Below, piece after piece: positions 22,152 through 34,155 of a stretch of DNA of 64,000 nucleotides; position 1 is the stretch's first letter; each line of letters begins with the position of its first letter. The stretch spans positions 372,001 through 436,000 of the forward strand of contig JAKSGN010000023.1 of the NCBI GenBank assembly GCA_024180945.1. Reading direction: 5' to 3'. Below the pieces are notes generated by a model. The model saw nothing but the letters and a program-made list of their open reading frames with translations. It did not search any database and was not told the origin of the DNA. This DNA comes from Macrophomina tecta (taxonomy: Eukaryota; Ascomycota; Dothideomycetes; Botryosphaeriales; Botryosphaeriaceae). A program made the position numbers and the translations under genes.

Positions 22152-22940
22152 CTTAGATCTTTTGTAAAAAAAAAAAAAAAGTTTTTTTAAAAAAAGAGAA
22201 ACAAAAAAGAAAAACAAAAAGCCTAAAGAGGCCCGTCAGAACAAGAAAAATGCTTCGAGTTCATATTCATTGCTCTGAACGTTAAAGAGCACTTGGTTTT
22301 TCTGTTCTCTCCCGTAAAGCATCATGGTGTTTCTTTTTCGTTCTTTGCTGTAAAGCACCGTGTTTTGCTTCCATGAGAGCCCGATCCTCCCTGTAGGAGA
22401 CGGTTTTACTTCGTGTTCCTAGTCGCTGCTGTGCTGACTCAATTAGCGAGTGCTAAAGCCCATGCTGCGACATAAGTCATTGAATACTCTGTAAATATGT
22501 CTACAGATGCAAATGGAAAAAAAAAAAGATGTAACGTAGAGGGGACATATTTCGGAGGTTCATAAAAAAAGCCTCAGCCTCTCTAGTACATCGTAGAACG
22601 TAGCCATTCTCTACAACAATTGTAAAAATGAAAAACGTGCAGTCAGTTAGTGGCGTCCTTCATTCATTAGAAATTTCTTTCTCACAAGGCAAAATAACAT
22701 TTAGATTGAGGACTGTGACCAAATTAATTTGCCCAACGTTTTTTTGTCTAACTGTTGCGGCGGCACTAAAAAGAGCAGACAGGAGTGCCGGAGACAACAG
22801 CGGCTATTCGAGCGTGATTCCTAAGCTTCCGTACCAGTTTCAAGCTACAAAATATTCTGTAAAGTGCTCACTACACGGCTCGCGAACGCAAAACTGACTG
22901 CTGCATTCAGCGTTGTCTAACTTACTGGCCGTGACAAATT
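22152..22940. other. Intergenic, homopolymer-rich
   Basis: A- and T-runs, and three short imperfect repeats of a TAAAGCAYYRTGTTTT-like unit near 22280-22380. No gene was recognised. Confidence 0.4.
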
Positions 22941-23811
22941 TTACTGGAAGACAGTCTCGATCGTAGCAGTTGCCCCCATGCCGCCGCAACCACCACTCGG
23001 GGCGCCGTCGTGGATGCCATAGGTGGCGCCTGGTTGCGAACCATTTTCGCAGTTGGCAAGCTCGTATTCGAGCCAGCACGTAACAGCGCCGTCCTTGCAC
23101 TTGAAGACACAGGTATCCATGTCGGAGATGCAGTTGCCCGTCTTGATAGTCATGTTGTGGCCAAGCATGTTAACCTCTCGGGAAACATCAACGCAGCCCT
23201 GCTCGCCAAATGTGTACTCGCCCCAGGTCTCGAACACCTGACCATTAACGAGTCCGGTGTCATCGTACACAGCTGCCCAGGCCCCGCTAGTGCCCGAGGC
23301 GAAAGAAATGGTGTCGCTAGCACCGGGAGGAAGGCTGATAGTGATTAGGGGCTGGTGGACATTGACCCAGGAAGCATCAGGCCCCCACACGACGAGGATC
23401 AGATGCTGAGTGGATCGATTTATGAATTCATTCGTGTATTTTCCGCTGTCCCCGATCCAGACAGCCTCCTCAAAGGACGTTCGTGCGTTCTTCCCAGTCG
23501 CCACGAAACCACGAGACAGGAGTGCGGTCTCGTCAGCAGCGGTAAGCACAACGTCGTGCTCAGAACGATTGCTGCTGGCAGTTAATAGAATACCGTGAAT
23601 ATTCTTTCAACCCACTTTTAAATTTGTGCATTTGCCTGTTTCTGCACCAAGAGACTTACCAGCGCTGTGCATTTGTTTCCGGTCGTGCATTGGCGAAGGC
23701 GGAAGCCATATGCACAGCATTGCTACCGACTAGAGCTTTCAAAGCAGCGGAAATGGTGCTCCTTCGAGAACAACCCATTTCTATACGGCGATCGACGTTA
23801 GAAGTGGCCAT
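22941..23811 (-). CDS. Hypothetical beta-rich protein with seven clustered cysteines
   Basis: Exons 23811-23660 and 23571-22941 give 260 residues. The 88-bp intron starts GTAAGTC and ends GCCAGCAG after an ATTAACTG branch site, and splicing preserves frame. A second in-frame ATG at 23778 is an alternative start. The region from about residue 95 has alternating hydrophobic strands (HLILVVWGP, LITISLPPGA, GAWAAVYDD) followed by seven Cys in the last 90 residues and a Gly-rich end (GGCGGMGATATIETVF). The layout recalls small beta-sandwich, thaumatin-like or effector-like proteins, but no clear signal peptide is seen, so secretion is not supported. The family was not recognised. Confidence 0.55.
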
Positions 23812-24976
23812 ATGTTGACAGTCCGTGGCGCATGTGAATTACACCGATGAATATATAGAGTTTTATTTACTTCCTTCTCTGCGATAACGTGGCAACTAAG
23901 TGTGTGGACACATTAGTCGTAGGCTTATATACAGTCGTAGAACTTCATAAACAGAAGATAAAACTATAACTTAAGCCTATCCTTACGCGAGAGAACAGGA
24001 TTATACCGCATAGCAAACCGGGTATATTCAACGTTGAGGGTAATCATCAGCCATAATGAAACGCGACTCTGTGCGGCAGGACGATGGCGCTATGAAGGCT
24101 CAAACAGTAACAGTCCCATAGATAACTAGTACTTAAGCTGATTAGATGTTCTCTTTCTCGTGATATAAGTGTACGGATTGTTCCTTAAGATGTTCACACG
24201 CCCGTTTGTGCGCAAGCATATGCACTCTCTCAAGACACGAATCTAGAGAAGTCCGTCTGGGTCGTACTAGACCAATTGATTCGCCTTCTCCATCGCCCTA
24301 GCCTCTCGCGCATAATCGGCCAGAAAGGTTATGTCTTCTTGACGATGCGCTGATGTAGAAATCTGCGACGTTGTTGGTTACTCTTTTCACCTTTGTCGAA
24401 GACGGGCGTCAACGAAGCCTCACCGAAGCAAGCGAATTAATAATTGGCGATGGTAATCTCCTAAGGCCATTGTGGCGAGAATCCTATCATTTCATCAGCT
24501 ACCTGATAGCCGGTGGTACGTTACATCCTCGAAACACTCCGAACATGAGGCCGGAGTGTGTGGCTAGTTCACGCTTTGGAGCAAATACCGTATAATGTTA
24601 CTGTATGATGAAAATCAGACTCAGTGACGCCCACTGTTAGTTAAACAGTTCAGTAAATATATGATACCTTAGGGCACAATACCCACCAAATTAGCAATCA
24701 GCCATTAGCTCGCCCAATTTTATCGGTCTGGCTCACTTCACAGCAATTCCACCTGGCAATTTTGCAATATAAAGATATACCGAGCCAACTATTACATCCC
24801 TGCGGAAGCTCGCATGGACTCATGGACGATTTTCCGCGTTGTGGTTCCCGCTGAGATCTCACGACTTTTGATGCAAGAGCTGAAAGAGAGCGTGTAATTA
24901 AAAATCCATCATGTCGGCAACGACCCCGTGCAGTATATTGTGTTTTGCTAATATCTAAACTCTCCGCTTGCCTTGC
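23812..24976. other. Intergenic, nothing recognised
   Basis: Only short open frames without domains are present between the two minus-strand genes. Confidence 0.4.
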
Positions 24977-25763
24977 TTACTTCTCCATTTCTGTGGGTGT
25001 TTTGCAATGGTTCAGGGTTTGCCTGCTTTCGACCTCCTTCCCTTTGGCTTTCTTGCTGCCAAACGCAGCGAGCGTCTTGATACTCTCAGCGAATGCGCTT
25101 TAAAAAAAAGAAAAAGGAAAAACGAAAGAAAGAAGCAAGGAAAGATAGACAAAAGGAAGGAAGGAAGGAAGGAAGGAAGGAAGGAAGGAAGAAAGAAAGA
25201 GTGGCCACCCTGACTCACCTGACTGGCGTTGCTTCTGCGACCCTTTTGGGTCCACTGCCTCTCCCCAGCTTGTGGTTGACGCTTTCAGGGAGGGTCTGAA
25301 TCTGCTCTGACATCATGCGAATCTCGACCGCGTGCATTTTTTGCTCTGCATCGCTGAGAGCGAGCATTTGGGCGATGGACGATAGCTGTTTCTTGATTGC
25401 GCTGGTATCGCTGCCAAGCTGCAGCAACCGTTGCTCTTGCCCGTGGATGTCACTGCGTATCGCGCGAAGCTGCTTATGGTCGCGAGCCGCTGCGGCCGCG
25501 CAGCATCGCACATCCGACTGCAATTCCTTAAGCTTGGCCGTGCTCTCCAGATTGATGCTTTGGATGGCTTGGTCGAATTCTCGCTTTGCAGATCGGAGCT
25601 CTTGAATCAAAGTCATGCACCAATGCGAAATGTCTGAACCCAGCGGGTAAGAAGCCGGTGCGTGGGGTTTCGGTGCGCTGGTGGTGGTGCCAACACTGGG
25701 AAAAAGCGAATGACTCTCGTAGCCGGGGTATTTCCCTGTGAAGACTGAAGCAGGCCGTTGCAT
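24977..25763 (-). CDS. Coiled-coil hypothetical protein with a repeat-filled intron
   Basis: Exons 25763-25219 and 25097-24977 give 221 residues. The first exon ends at a consensus GTGAGT donor; the 121-bp intron is a long pyrimidine tract containing the (CTTCC/CTTT) microsatellite and ends TTTTAAAG. Joining restores frame and adds 40 residues (SAFAESIKTLAAFGSKKAKG and onward) before a stop. Without splicing, translation stops three codons after the donor. The ATG at 25763 is used because the frame further upstream has only a GTG. Residues 45-165 show heptad-like Leu/Ile/Ala spacing (IQELRSAKREFDQAIQSI, LRAIRSDIHGQEQRLLQLG), predicting a coiled coil. The function is unknown. Confidence 0.5.
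25153..25190. repeat. (AAGG)n microsatellite within the intron of the coiled-coil gene
   Basis: About nine tandem AAGG units, continuing into AAAG units. On the coding (minus) strand it is a pyrimidine tract inside the proposed intron, so its length could affect splicing. Confidence 0.9.
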
Positions 25764-28700
25764 GATGGGCACTAACCGGGCACGTTACTGTAGGACCGAA
25801 ATTTCATGTTCTCTGCAGAGCATAATGTTGCGAAGCCTCTCGCTGATATGCAGCTACTTATTTATGTACATACGTAAGTCAATGGCGAACGTTGGTTTCC
25901 GACAACGCTAACGGGTAATTCCACGCCCGACGCTGTTTAACTAACAAAATTATTGCGACATATTAGCAATATACCAAGGTTTCGCGTGCTGCCGATAATA
26001 GTGATTGGTCATTGATGATGATAAATATCATTCCGTAGTCTCGAAGACACCGTTCTCATTCTCGATTTTATCTCTCTAGTCCAAAAAGTTTGGGTTTGTG
26101 ATATAAGGAAAAAAAAAAAAAAAAAAAGGAAACAAACTAAAGAAAATTAATGATTAACTAACTAACTTTTTTTTTCATTTGATCTGGTGAATACAATTTA
26201 GAAAGAAAGAGGGAGATCCAGTGTATTAACAATAGAAAAGTGGCCTCTGCTGCCTTTCAGACGAGCCGACTATGTCGATGAAGCGAAAATTGCCTTATCC
26301 CTTCCACATGAACATCTTTACACTCCATTTGCTGAGTGAAAACTCCGCGAGTAAGTATAGTTAGTATTATTACCAGGTTCGGCCCAAGTCAAGCGGCCAA
26401 AAGCGTGGTGTAAAATGTTTCACGACATCGAAAGAGGCGAAGTCATCCAGCAACCATTTCTAAAGAATTTTTTTTTTTTTTTAAAAAAAAAAGAAGTTGT
26501 CAATGTAATAACGGAGCCAGAGCATCCTGCGGCAGAATCAATAAGCTGGTGATGGACCTAAGAGCTTCATTGCTTTGAATATCGCAAAGTCAAGCTTGTA
26601 TTCGTATATCACAGCTTCGCCACAGTTGCAGACCGTAATTCTCACGATAGAGCAACATGCTTTCGTCCTATCTAAGCTTCCAAATACCGGAAAAATATTA
26701 AAAAGCACATTACTTGCCTCTTTTCACCTTTGCCTCGCCGCCTATAACAGTATCGAGCTGATGCTTCCTAAGGCGGAGACTGTAAATATATATCTCTATG
26801 GCAAATTAAATGCGCCGTAAAACAACTATGGTCAGACTTTTTTTTTTTTTTTGTTGGCAGGGCAGATCGAAGCCGATTTTGCAAGCGACAGCCATTCTCC
26901 GGGCCAGATTTTGTTGGACCGAAAAAAGCACGACGCCGCACTTAGATTCAGTGCGAATTGATTGATTTATGTTCCAACAGATTTATATAAGATGTGCAAT
27001 TACCTCGTCTGTGAGCGTATATAGTACTCAGTTGCCGAGTCAAGGAAGTGTCATCACATTGCAACGAATCTAAAATTCCTACTGCAAATAACCAGCCGGC
27101 TGGACCTCACTCATATACCTAGTCGAATGCGGCCTGCAGATTTGCGAAACCAATATCCAGAGTAAGTTTGCTTCGTTCTATCTACGACCTTGACTTACAC
27201 ATACTAGCCTACCACATGAAGCTTACTTTATACTGGGCGGAAACGATGAAGGCGATGGGAAACTTCTTTAAGAAGATGTTTGGACCGAGTTCAGTGCTTC
27301 AGTGCGACGATTGCAGTAACCAAAGTCGCACGCGATCAGAATTCAGGGACCACGTTTGTGGAGCTACAAAGCGCAAGTAGCCCAGGTTGATTGCCGTGGT
27401 AGAGCACTCTGTATTTACTGAACACTGATTTTTGGAAGAGTATAATTGCTATAGCTACTAGACCTTCGAAAGCAGTTTGGAGTATAGTACTTCGATGGGG
27501 TATACGCCAGATCAATGTGAATCATGTACGAAGGGCGGGGCGTCGACTTCTGGGTGAACTGCAATACATTGAGGGGCTGTTGGCCTACAGAGGACTGGAT
27601 GATGGCCTAGATTTCTGTACAGTAGTTCCTGATTAACTGTAAGATGATGTTGGGAAAGGCTTTTTGTTGATTGTGAAGTCGGCATGCGCCTAAGATATGT
27701 GTTAAGGAAGGCTCCTTATATTCCCCATCTCAGCATTGGCAGCTCCTTACTGTCTACACTATTGAATGAGGCTCGAATAAAGCCATGGGGCCGTATTTGA
27801 GTTGTGCAAGCTGTGATCTTGACGCTATTGGAAGTGCAGGCGCTAGTATAAACCACCAGGCTCCCTTCATGTAAGAAGTCTTACAGTAATACGATGGCGG
27901 AGATCTGATTGGTTGTACTCGCGTGGACGGGCAGAATTCGCCCCTTTCTGTCCTTATCACATCTCAAATCCCTACAATACTTTCAAAGGTATTTTTGTAC
28001 GTACGGTGCAACTATGGATCTCTTCCAATGCGCCCGCATCTTAACGATTTAAGCTTCTCCCCCTATTCGCGGAGATCGAAGGTCACTCGAATACAGTAGG
28101 ATTCCAGCGACAGAATCACCCTCCAAAGAGTTCGCTCCTGCTAGTATCGTTATTTTCCACGGCCCAATGAATCACTGCCAACAAATTTCTTGGGAAGAAG
28201 CGAATCCGCATAACCTGACTTCACAAGCGGACTAGTTAGATTTGGTGGGAAGCACATTCTGAGTCTATCACACTGAATTTAATGAGCTAATGGACCGACT
28301 TGAAATCGGCATCGCGCTTACCACACATAAACCCGAGTAGATAAGCGTAGTTTCATACGTCCATGGAACGATTTTTGGATTGTACAAGATCAAAATTCAA
28401 GTTTTAACGCAATTTAAGGTTCGTAAGCGATTGGTGATCACAGCTCACTGGGTAATGACTATTGACGATAGAGATATCGATTGAGAGGAGACGCCTGAGG
28501 CGTCTTATATCCCCTCATGGTGTAATCGAAGCTTTCAATAAGCAATTATAGAGCTATCTTGGCGTTGTTTGATTTTTTGCTTGCAGTTTGTGTTCTGCTT
28601 GCAGCTTAGAGAATTTTGGACGTGTCTGTTTGCAATAAGAGCTTAAACAGATCAGGCAATAAGGAATAGATCAGCTAACGATTGTGCTCATGTAATATAA

Positions 28701-29133
28701 ATTTATTTGTTGCATGGGGAGGCAAACCCGTCATTTATATAAGCGTCTGATGCCTGGTGTTTTCTATAAGGTCATTGAAAATACATGCCGGGAGGGACAG
28801 AAATCGCTCACACTAGAGACAACCCTTGAATGGAATCATCACTTGTTTGAATTGTTGAAAACTAAAGTCCGCTTCGGGCTCCACCATACCGTCTTGATCT
28901 TCAAGGTTCTTCCTAATCATCTTGGATAGAATCTTCGAAAGCCATTTGTTTTCCCATCTCGTCCAGTCTGACAATACAACAAAGCAGAGCCTCACCATCA
29001 GACCCCGTACGAGGCCGCACCATAATCAACGGCGAGGATTTCTTTTTCCTTGTCTCAAAACCATAAAATTACAACACGTCAACATTATCAGCAACGAAGA
29101 TCGTTGGATCCAACTACGAACTGCATCGAAAAT
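25764..29133. other. Gene-poor relic DNA; possible LINE remnant at 27530-27960
   Basis: On the minus strand 27960-27530 reads in pieces like the C-terminus of a LINE RNase H region (a TTQIRPHGFIRA stretch, then CQC...HILGAC resembling the Cys-His tail), with stops. A 41-codon ATG frame at 27250-27380 (MGNFFKKMF..., with CDDC and HVC) is too short to judge. Nothing else is supported. Confidence 0.35.
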
Positions 29134-29361
29134 TGTCAAACTATTTTTGCCTTACTGCCTCAGATCAGCATCTACTCTCTGCCACCTCCTCACTGCTCCT
29201 CATCTTCACAAGCTTCGGATAGCAATATCGGCTTCTGCTCTCCTCGGTTATTCAAGCACTCATTTATGTATAATAAGCAAGCCTACCTACCTCCCTCTCA
29301 GGAGACAGGCACAATCTACTCTTTTCTGACCTCACTACTCTTCACTCACCCAAATCCAACA
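29134..29361 (-). repeat. Solo LTR of the second family, reversed
   Basis: Read on the minus strand it starts TGTTGGATTTGGGTGAGTG and ends AGTTTGACA, 228 bp, matching 10147-10371. Flanks are aaaat and aaaac, a target duplication with one mismatch. Its many open frames are shadows. Confidence 0.85.
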
Positions 29362-29456
29362 AAAACTTACCGGAAAGAATCTCAATAACTATAATTTGCA
29401 CGTCGGCCAAGCTAAAACAGATAAGCTAACCTGGTTAATCAACTCATTAGCCGATT

Positions 29457-30137
29457 ATGGGGACGAAAGTCAAACCTATACTCCTCCTCGCAAAGATGCT
29501 CAGAGCCTACCCGGTGGCCTCTACCATCAAAGCGCAGATATGCTCCTTGGATTTGCTCTCGCTCATAGCTGCTGTAGGGCAGGAGAACATTTGTGTGACG
29601 CCCAACAAGAATGCGAATCTTGAGGATATGCTTTTCAGGGATGCAGAATATTCATTGCTATCCGTCCACGGTCCCGTGTTTTTGACTGTACGGGCCTTTA
29701 GCAAAACATTTCCATTGGCGATAAACGACCCCACGTTCGACAACGTAAACACGTTCCGCGACGAGATAATAAGATCAGCCTATGTGGAGATACTATGGAA
29801 CCTATCATCCAACGGCAGACGTATCGTAACGGCATTGGTGCTCAGCAGATTGCGAGACTCATCTGCAATACCCACAGCATTTGATGCGCACAGTACGGAT
29901 TTGACGAGAGTGAGATGGATGACGTACTCGACTTGTGCTCTAAAAGGAGGAGAGCGACGGGAGCGATTAAATCAATCCGATGATTATGTAGTCCATACTT
30001 GCTGTATTTGCGTAACGGGCCGAAGGAATCTTGTCAGGCACCACGGGCTCGAACTGATGTTTTCGTCGGCGAGATGGCCAAACGATTATGTGGATGAAAG
30101 GCTTAGGATCGAGCAGAAAGAGGGCTTCTACCGTTGA
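29457..30137 (+). CDS. Hypothetical protein, 226 residues
   Basis: The uninterrupted frame starts at an ATG 96 bp after a solo LTR and ends about 70 bp before a Tc1/mariner left end. It mixes hydrophobic N-terminal segments (ILLLAKMLRAYPVAST, LDLLSLIAAVG) with a later Arg-rich region and a Cys pair (HTCCICVTG). No family was recognised. Its length in an AT-rich region supports coding, but it could be a relic of a larger gene disrupted by the adjoining elements. Confidence 0.4.
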   Translation: MGTKVKPILLLAKMLRAYPVASTIKAQICSLDLLSLIAAVGQENICVTPNKNANLEDMLFRDAEYSLLSVHGPVFLTVRAFSKTFPLAINDPTFDNVNTFRDEIIRSAYVEILWNLSSNGRRIVTALVLSRLRDSSAIPTAFDAHSTDLTRVRWMTYSTCALKGGERRERLNQSDDYVVHTCCICVTGRRNLVRHHGLELMFSSARWPNDYVDERLRIEQKEGFYR

Positions 30138-30206
30138 AATTTTCAGGCGATATCTCTGAAGACAATTAGAGGTTAGTCACGGAGCAACGGCAGACCGGAG
30201 CCACGC

Positions 30207-31245
30207 CCAGTGCGGTACAGCCACCTAGTGTACGTGTGCAGAGCCGAGAGCGCACGGCCCCCACAACATCAAGTGCTGCATCAGCACCCCTCATCCCTTT
30301 GCTTCCTCAACAACCATGCAACGCATCTTTGTGCAAGAAAAAGGCATCATCTTTCGCATGAAGACAGAGTTTCAATCATTACGGAGCATAAAGACGGTAA
30401 ATCTAGACGTAAAATTGCAGATAAGACTGGCTTTTCCGAGCACGCCGTAAGGCAGTGCATTACCCACTACAAAACAACAGGCCAAATTAATCTAAAGCCT
30501 CATCTCGGGCGCTGTCCTAAATTCAAACCTCGTACCGAGCGGCAGATTATTCGTTTGGTTAATAAATCTCCAAAACTCAAGCATCAGCAAGTGATTACTC
30601 AGCTACGCCTACCTGTTCATAAAGATATTTTACGACGTATTCTACGCAAGCACCACATTACCAAATGGCGTGCAAAGAAGAGACCATGGATCTCAGAAAG
30701 ACTGCTCGGATTTAGTATCGATACGCTAAAAAAAAATACGTACATAAGAGCTGGAAATAGTGAATGAAAGTTGTCTTTAGTGATGAGTGCTCAGTTGAGC
30801 AGGGCTCAGGGCACGCTTATACCTGGGTTTTCTATAAAACAGGCCAGAAAAAGTGGGACCTAAATAGGCTTAATACAAGGCCACTTGGGAAAAAGGCAAG
30901 ATGTATGGTTTGGGGCGGTATTTCCGGTCGATTAGGAATATCAAACCTTCAAGTTATGGAGCGTGATTTAAGCGCACCTAGGCAAGGATATACGGCCAGG
31001 TCATACTTCCAAGTACTCGAGCAGCAAACAATAAGGAACTATGACTACGGGATGTACTGGCTACAAGATAGGGCTGGAATTCATCGAGCTAATATGGTTA
31101 AGAGATGGCTGGCTGAGCACCGGATTCGGTGTATTGAACACCCTCCTTATTCGCCAGATCTAGACCTTTAAGAGTATCTTTGGTGGCCGCTTAAGAAGAA
31201 GCTTCAAGAGATCGCTCCATTTATCAAGTTTAAGAAGAATCCTGG
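30207..31245 (+). mobile_element. Tc1/mariner transposase, frameshifted and truncated
   Basis: An N-terminal helix-turn-helix region (LSHEDRVSIITEHKDGKSRRKIADKTGF...) is in one frame to 30767. The catalytic part is in a second frame from 30764: VVFSDECSVEQG carries the first Asp, YWLQDRAGIHRA the second, and HPPYSPDLDL leads to the third acidic residue. That part is lost to a stop at 31169-31171, after which EYLWWPLKKKL is still readable. A plausible left inverted repeat starts near CAGTGCGGTACAGCCAC at 30208. The 147-bp LTR at 31246 interrupts the 3' end, so the right terminus is missing. The copy is inactive. Confidence 0.85.
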
Positions 31246-31392
31246 TGTTGGAATATCACGTGTATTTAATTTCCTGCCAAGTGAAGTCTATGCAGGGAGA
31301 ATAAAAAGCCACCCCACGGCCTCTCCCTTCCAACACCATGCCAATCAATGCCTTTCAATACTGAACAAGCTGTCCCATCACTTGTTCCAACA
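31246..31392 (+). repeat. Solo LTR (147 bp) interrupting the Tc1/mariner transposase
   Basis: It starts TGTTGGAATATCACG and ends CTTGTTCCAACA, same length and family as 13195-13341. Flanking 5-mers (cctgg, actga) do not match, so deletion or recombination followed insertion. Confidence 0.75.
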
Positions 31393-32006
31393 ACTGAGCC
31401 GTCTATCATTTACAAATTCAGGCTCAGCGATACTATTGATTCCCTCACCCCTCGTCCTAAATTCTTATTTCATCTACCGTGACCTGGCTTTCTACCCATC
31501 TCTCCACCTTCGACCCGGGCCGCTGGGCCAGCAAGTTCGAGGCCGCAATAGAGCTGGCGGGTAACCGGGTGGGGACGCACTTTTTAGGGCGTCGTACGCC
31601 CTTTGCGACCGGCGATGCGTGTTCCCGGGTCAGCATTCATCGGGCAGTGATTGGTTCTGGCAATTTCGAGGCGATTGCAAGGCCGAGGAACGCAGAGTAA
31701 GCGCAGTTTGCGGAGAAACTATGGAAGAAAGAGAATATGGGGTTCTCGGCTGATCACGGGCAGCTGTAAGTGTTCTGGAAGGGTGGGAATTGTGTTCGAG
31801 AGGGCTATTGGATGTTGAGAGAAGATCATCGATCAAAGCTTGATCTCCCCAATGAGTGAAAGAGAAATAGTCGGGAAGATTTTCATCAGTCTATTTCCTC
31901 CCATGCGGCTCATAGAGGGCAAATGCGTGAGACACGACAGTACACAGTGGCAAGCTATATGGCGTGCGAAAAAAAAAAAAAATTGTGGAATATCTTCCTT
32001 ATCTAG
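31393..32006. other. Intergenic with a possible gene remnant
   Basis: A GC-richer stretch at 31479-31700 (+) reads like protein (STFDPGRWASKFEAAIELAG) for about 65 residues, without start or family. The rest is featureless. Confidence 0.3.
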
Positions 32007-32662
32007 TCAGTAACCTTCCAATTGAAACAAATTCCGTAGCGCAGGGTACTTTGCTGGTTGCTGGTCTAAGAGGCGTAGAACTTTCTGGAACGTTCCTTCC
32101 ACTGACTGACCACTCCGACATTTCCGCACCGTTTTCCCGGCAGCTGATTGTGCCCATTTCATTTCGACTTCATCTTTTATCAAAACTCTGGCTCCTATAT
32201 CGGCCAGCATGTCGTGAGCACCTTTGTAACTTAGGCCCTTGAGTAAATGCTCGTGTTGGGCGCTTTCAGACGGCCGCAGCATGATTAGACTAAGTTTTAC
32301 CATGTCTCCTTCGACGGTAGCCCATCTGTAGCTTCTCGTTTTCACCCACCGCCCATTTCGGAGAAGCTTACTACAAGCCTGTCTGATATCTATACTGTGT
32401 GTGAGCAGCATTACTCCGTGATGTTGCAAGTAGCGAGCAGTCACGTCGCAGGTGGCTGTTTTCGGTAGACGTGTAAATTTAGCGCTGTGCACAATCTCCT
32501 CGGACTCCCCATGCTCGATAGCGGGGGAAGGTCAGTCTCGTATATAACGGGGGCCGATGATCCTACGAGTCGGGGCACGTCATTATCTTTATCGTCGAGA
32601 TCTGTTTGCATCCAAATATCACCACACTCGTTCATCTGACTACTTTCCACTTTGAACGCCAT
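32007..32662 (-). pseudogene. Hypothetical gene with one frameshift
   Basis: The first frame starts at an ATG (32662) and runs about 53 codons with an acidic N-terminus (DLDDKDNDVPRLVGS). Near 32501 one missing base separates it from the second frame, which continues to a stop at 32007 with a globular-looking sequence (ARYLQHHGVMLLTHSIDIRQ, GRWVKTRSYRWATVEGDMVK). The second frame has no ATG of its own, and no intron with good sites joins the two. It could be a recent pseudogene or a sequence error. Full length would be about 218 residues. The family was not recognised. Confidence 0.45.
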
Positions 32663-34155
32663 GTTGGAGGATTTGCGATAAGGTCAGGTTTCTAGCAGAT
32701 CTTCAACCAGAAGCTATAGCGGGATTTATATTAGACGCAAAACAAACGCCTTAGAGGACTGCCAACATAACACCTGGTCCATCAGCTCTGTGCGAGACGA
32801 ACTTAATTAATAAGAGGCTGACGACAGAGAGCCATAGAACAGTTATTGATAGAAATTTCGTAAGAGGACTACGTAAGCTTTGTGAGTGTGAGATGGAAAA
32901 TAAACTGAATCACCTACGTTGTGTTATTGAATAAACCTATCCGCGCAGTCATTAATGCTTAGACGTCTTGGGACTGAACACTATGAGCTCCAGGAGAACG
33001 AGGCAATTACGTCACTCATTCATCGACTCAGACCAACAAAGCGCATATCCCATCAGTTTTCCCGGGGTACGAGGCAAAACACATTGGCTGGGTATTCGCA
33101 ACTAGGTCTTCGTGCCGAACGACTGCACCATTCGTAGACAAGCTTTATACAATGATATGTATTAGAGCTTTTAGAGCATAAGGTCGCCTCTCTATGTTAA
33201 TATACTTTATTGCAGCTGTCGTCAATTGGTCCATTGTGTTCGAAGCTGAAGAAAAGAAAGCCGGCTCCATTACGCACAGAAAATATCTGTCGGCACATGT
33301 ATCCGGAGAGAACAATCTGCCACGACGAAATTATGATGTCGAGGATTTTGGGCGCTTCTAAATGTATTGGCCTATATGATTTTAAGGGGTCCTCTGTCTC
33401 TAAAAGAAAAAAAAAGAAAAGAAAAGAAAAAAGGCATCTTCAACTCCAAAGCTCAAGGTGCCATGGCCAACGATGGTTAGTAGTAGAGGGTCTTATTGAT
33501 TGCTTCTATGTTTCGACGGCATATCTCATTACTCTTGCGGAAGCAGTAATTCAATTCGACAAGAAAGTTGCGACAGACTTTTCCTTGTGCGGTTGCTTGT
33601 TTCGTTAAGACATTTGTGACGTCATTAAACCTTATTTGGATTTCTCTTCACGGATTCAATTTCCTGACCTTGAAGACTGGAGCAACGCAGGTGAAAACTC
33701 AGGCTTGTCTAACTTCAGCCAAAAAGAGCTCCAATGGTGCGACCGAAGGTATTCCCTAAGCCGTTATTGTCTCGGGCACGCCAGAATTCGAGTCCAGAGT
33801 ACTGCGCAGCCTGGAAGCATTACCACAAATGGTTTGACACATACGTATCTAATTAGACAAGATCTTCTCAACCAGAATCACCATAATGCAACCTCTTATG
33901 GAAATGAATGCGTTGTCTGTTCTACGTAAGTCAATAAAGTAATTTAAGAAATTCTTCAAACGACATAAGTATACCTCACGGACTCGTTATCAGAGATAAT
34001 TTATTACGTCCTTAACGACGTCATAATAATGAGCGACGGCTAGTAAATGTGCTTTTTGAAAGCACCCGGCTATCCACCATATATGTATTTCTTTCCTGGG
34101 TTTTCCAAATTTACTCCCGTACGGTCGGCCACCTTGAGCGACATTTTATACCGTG
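32663..34155. other. Intergenic, nothing recognised
   Basis: Several short frames (for example 33210-33608 and 33636-33929, +) lack domains and credible starts; a poly-A/AAAG-rich tract lies at 33400-33430. Confidence 0.4.
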
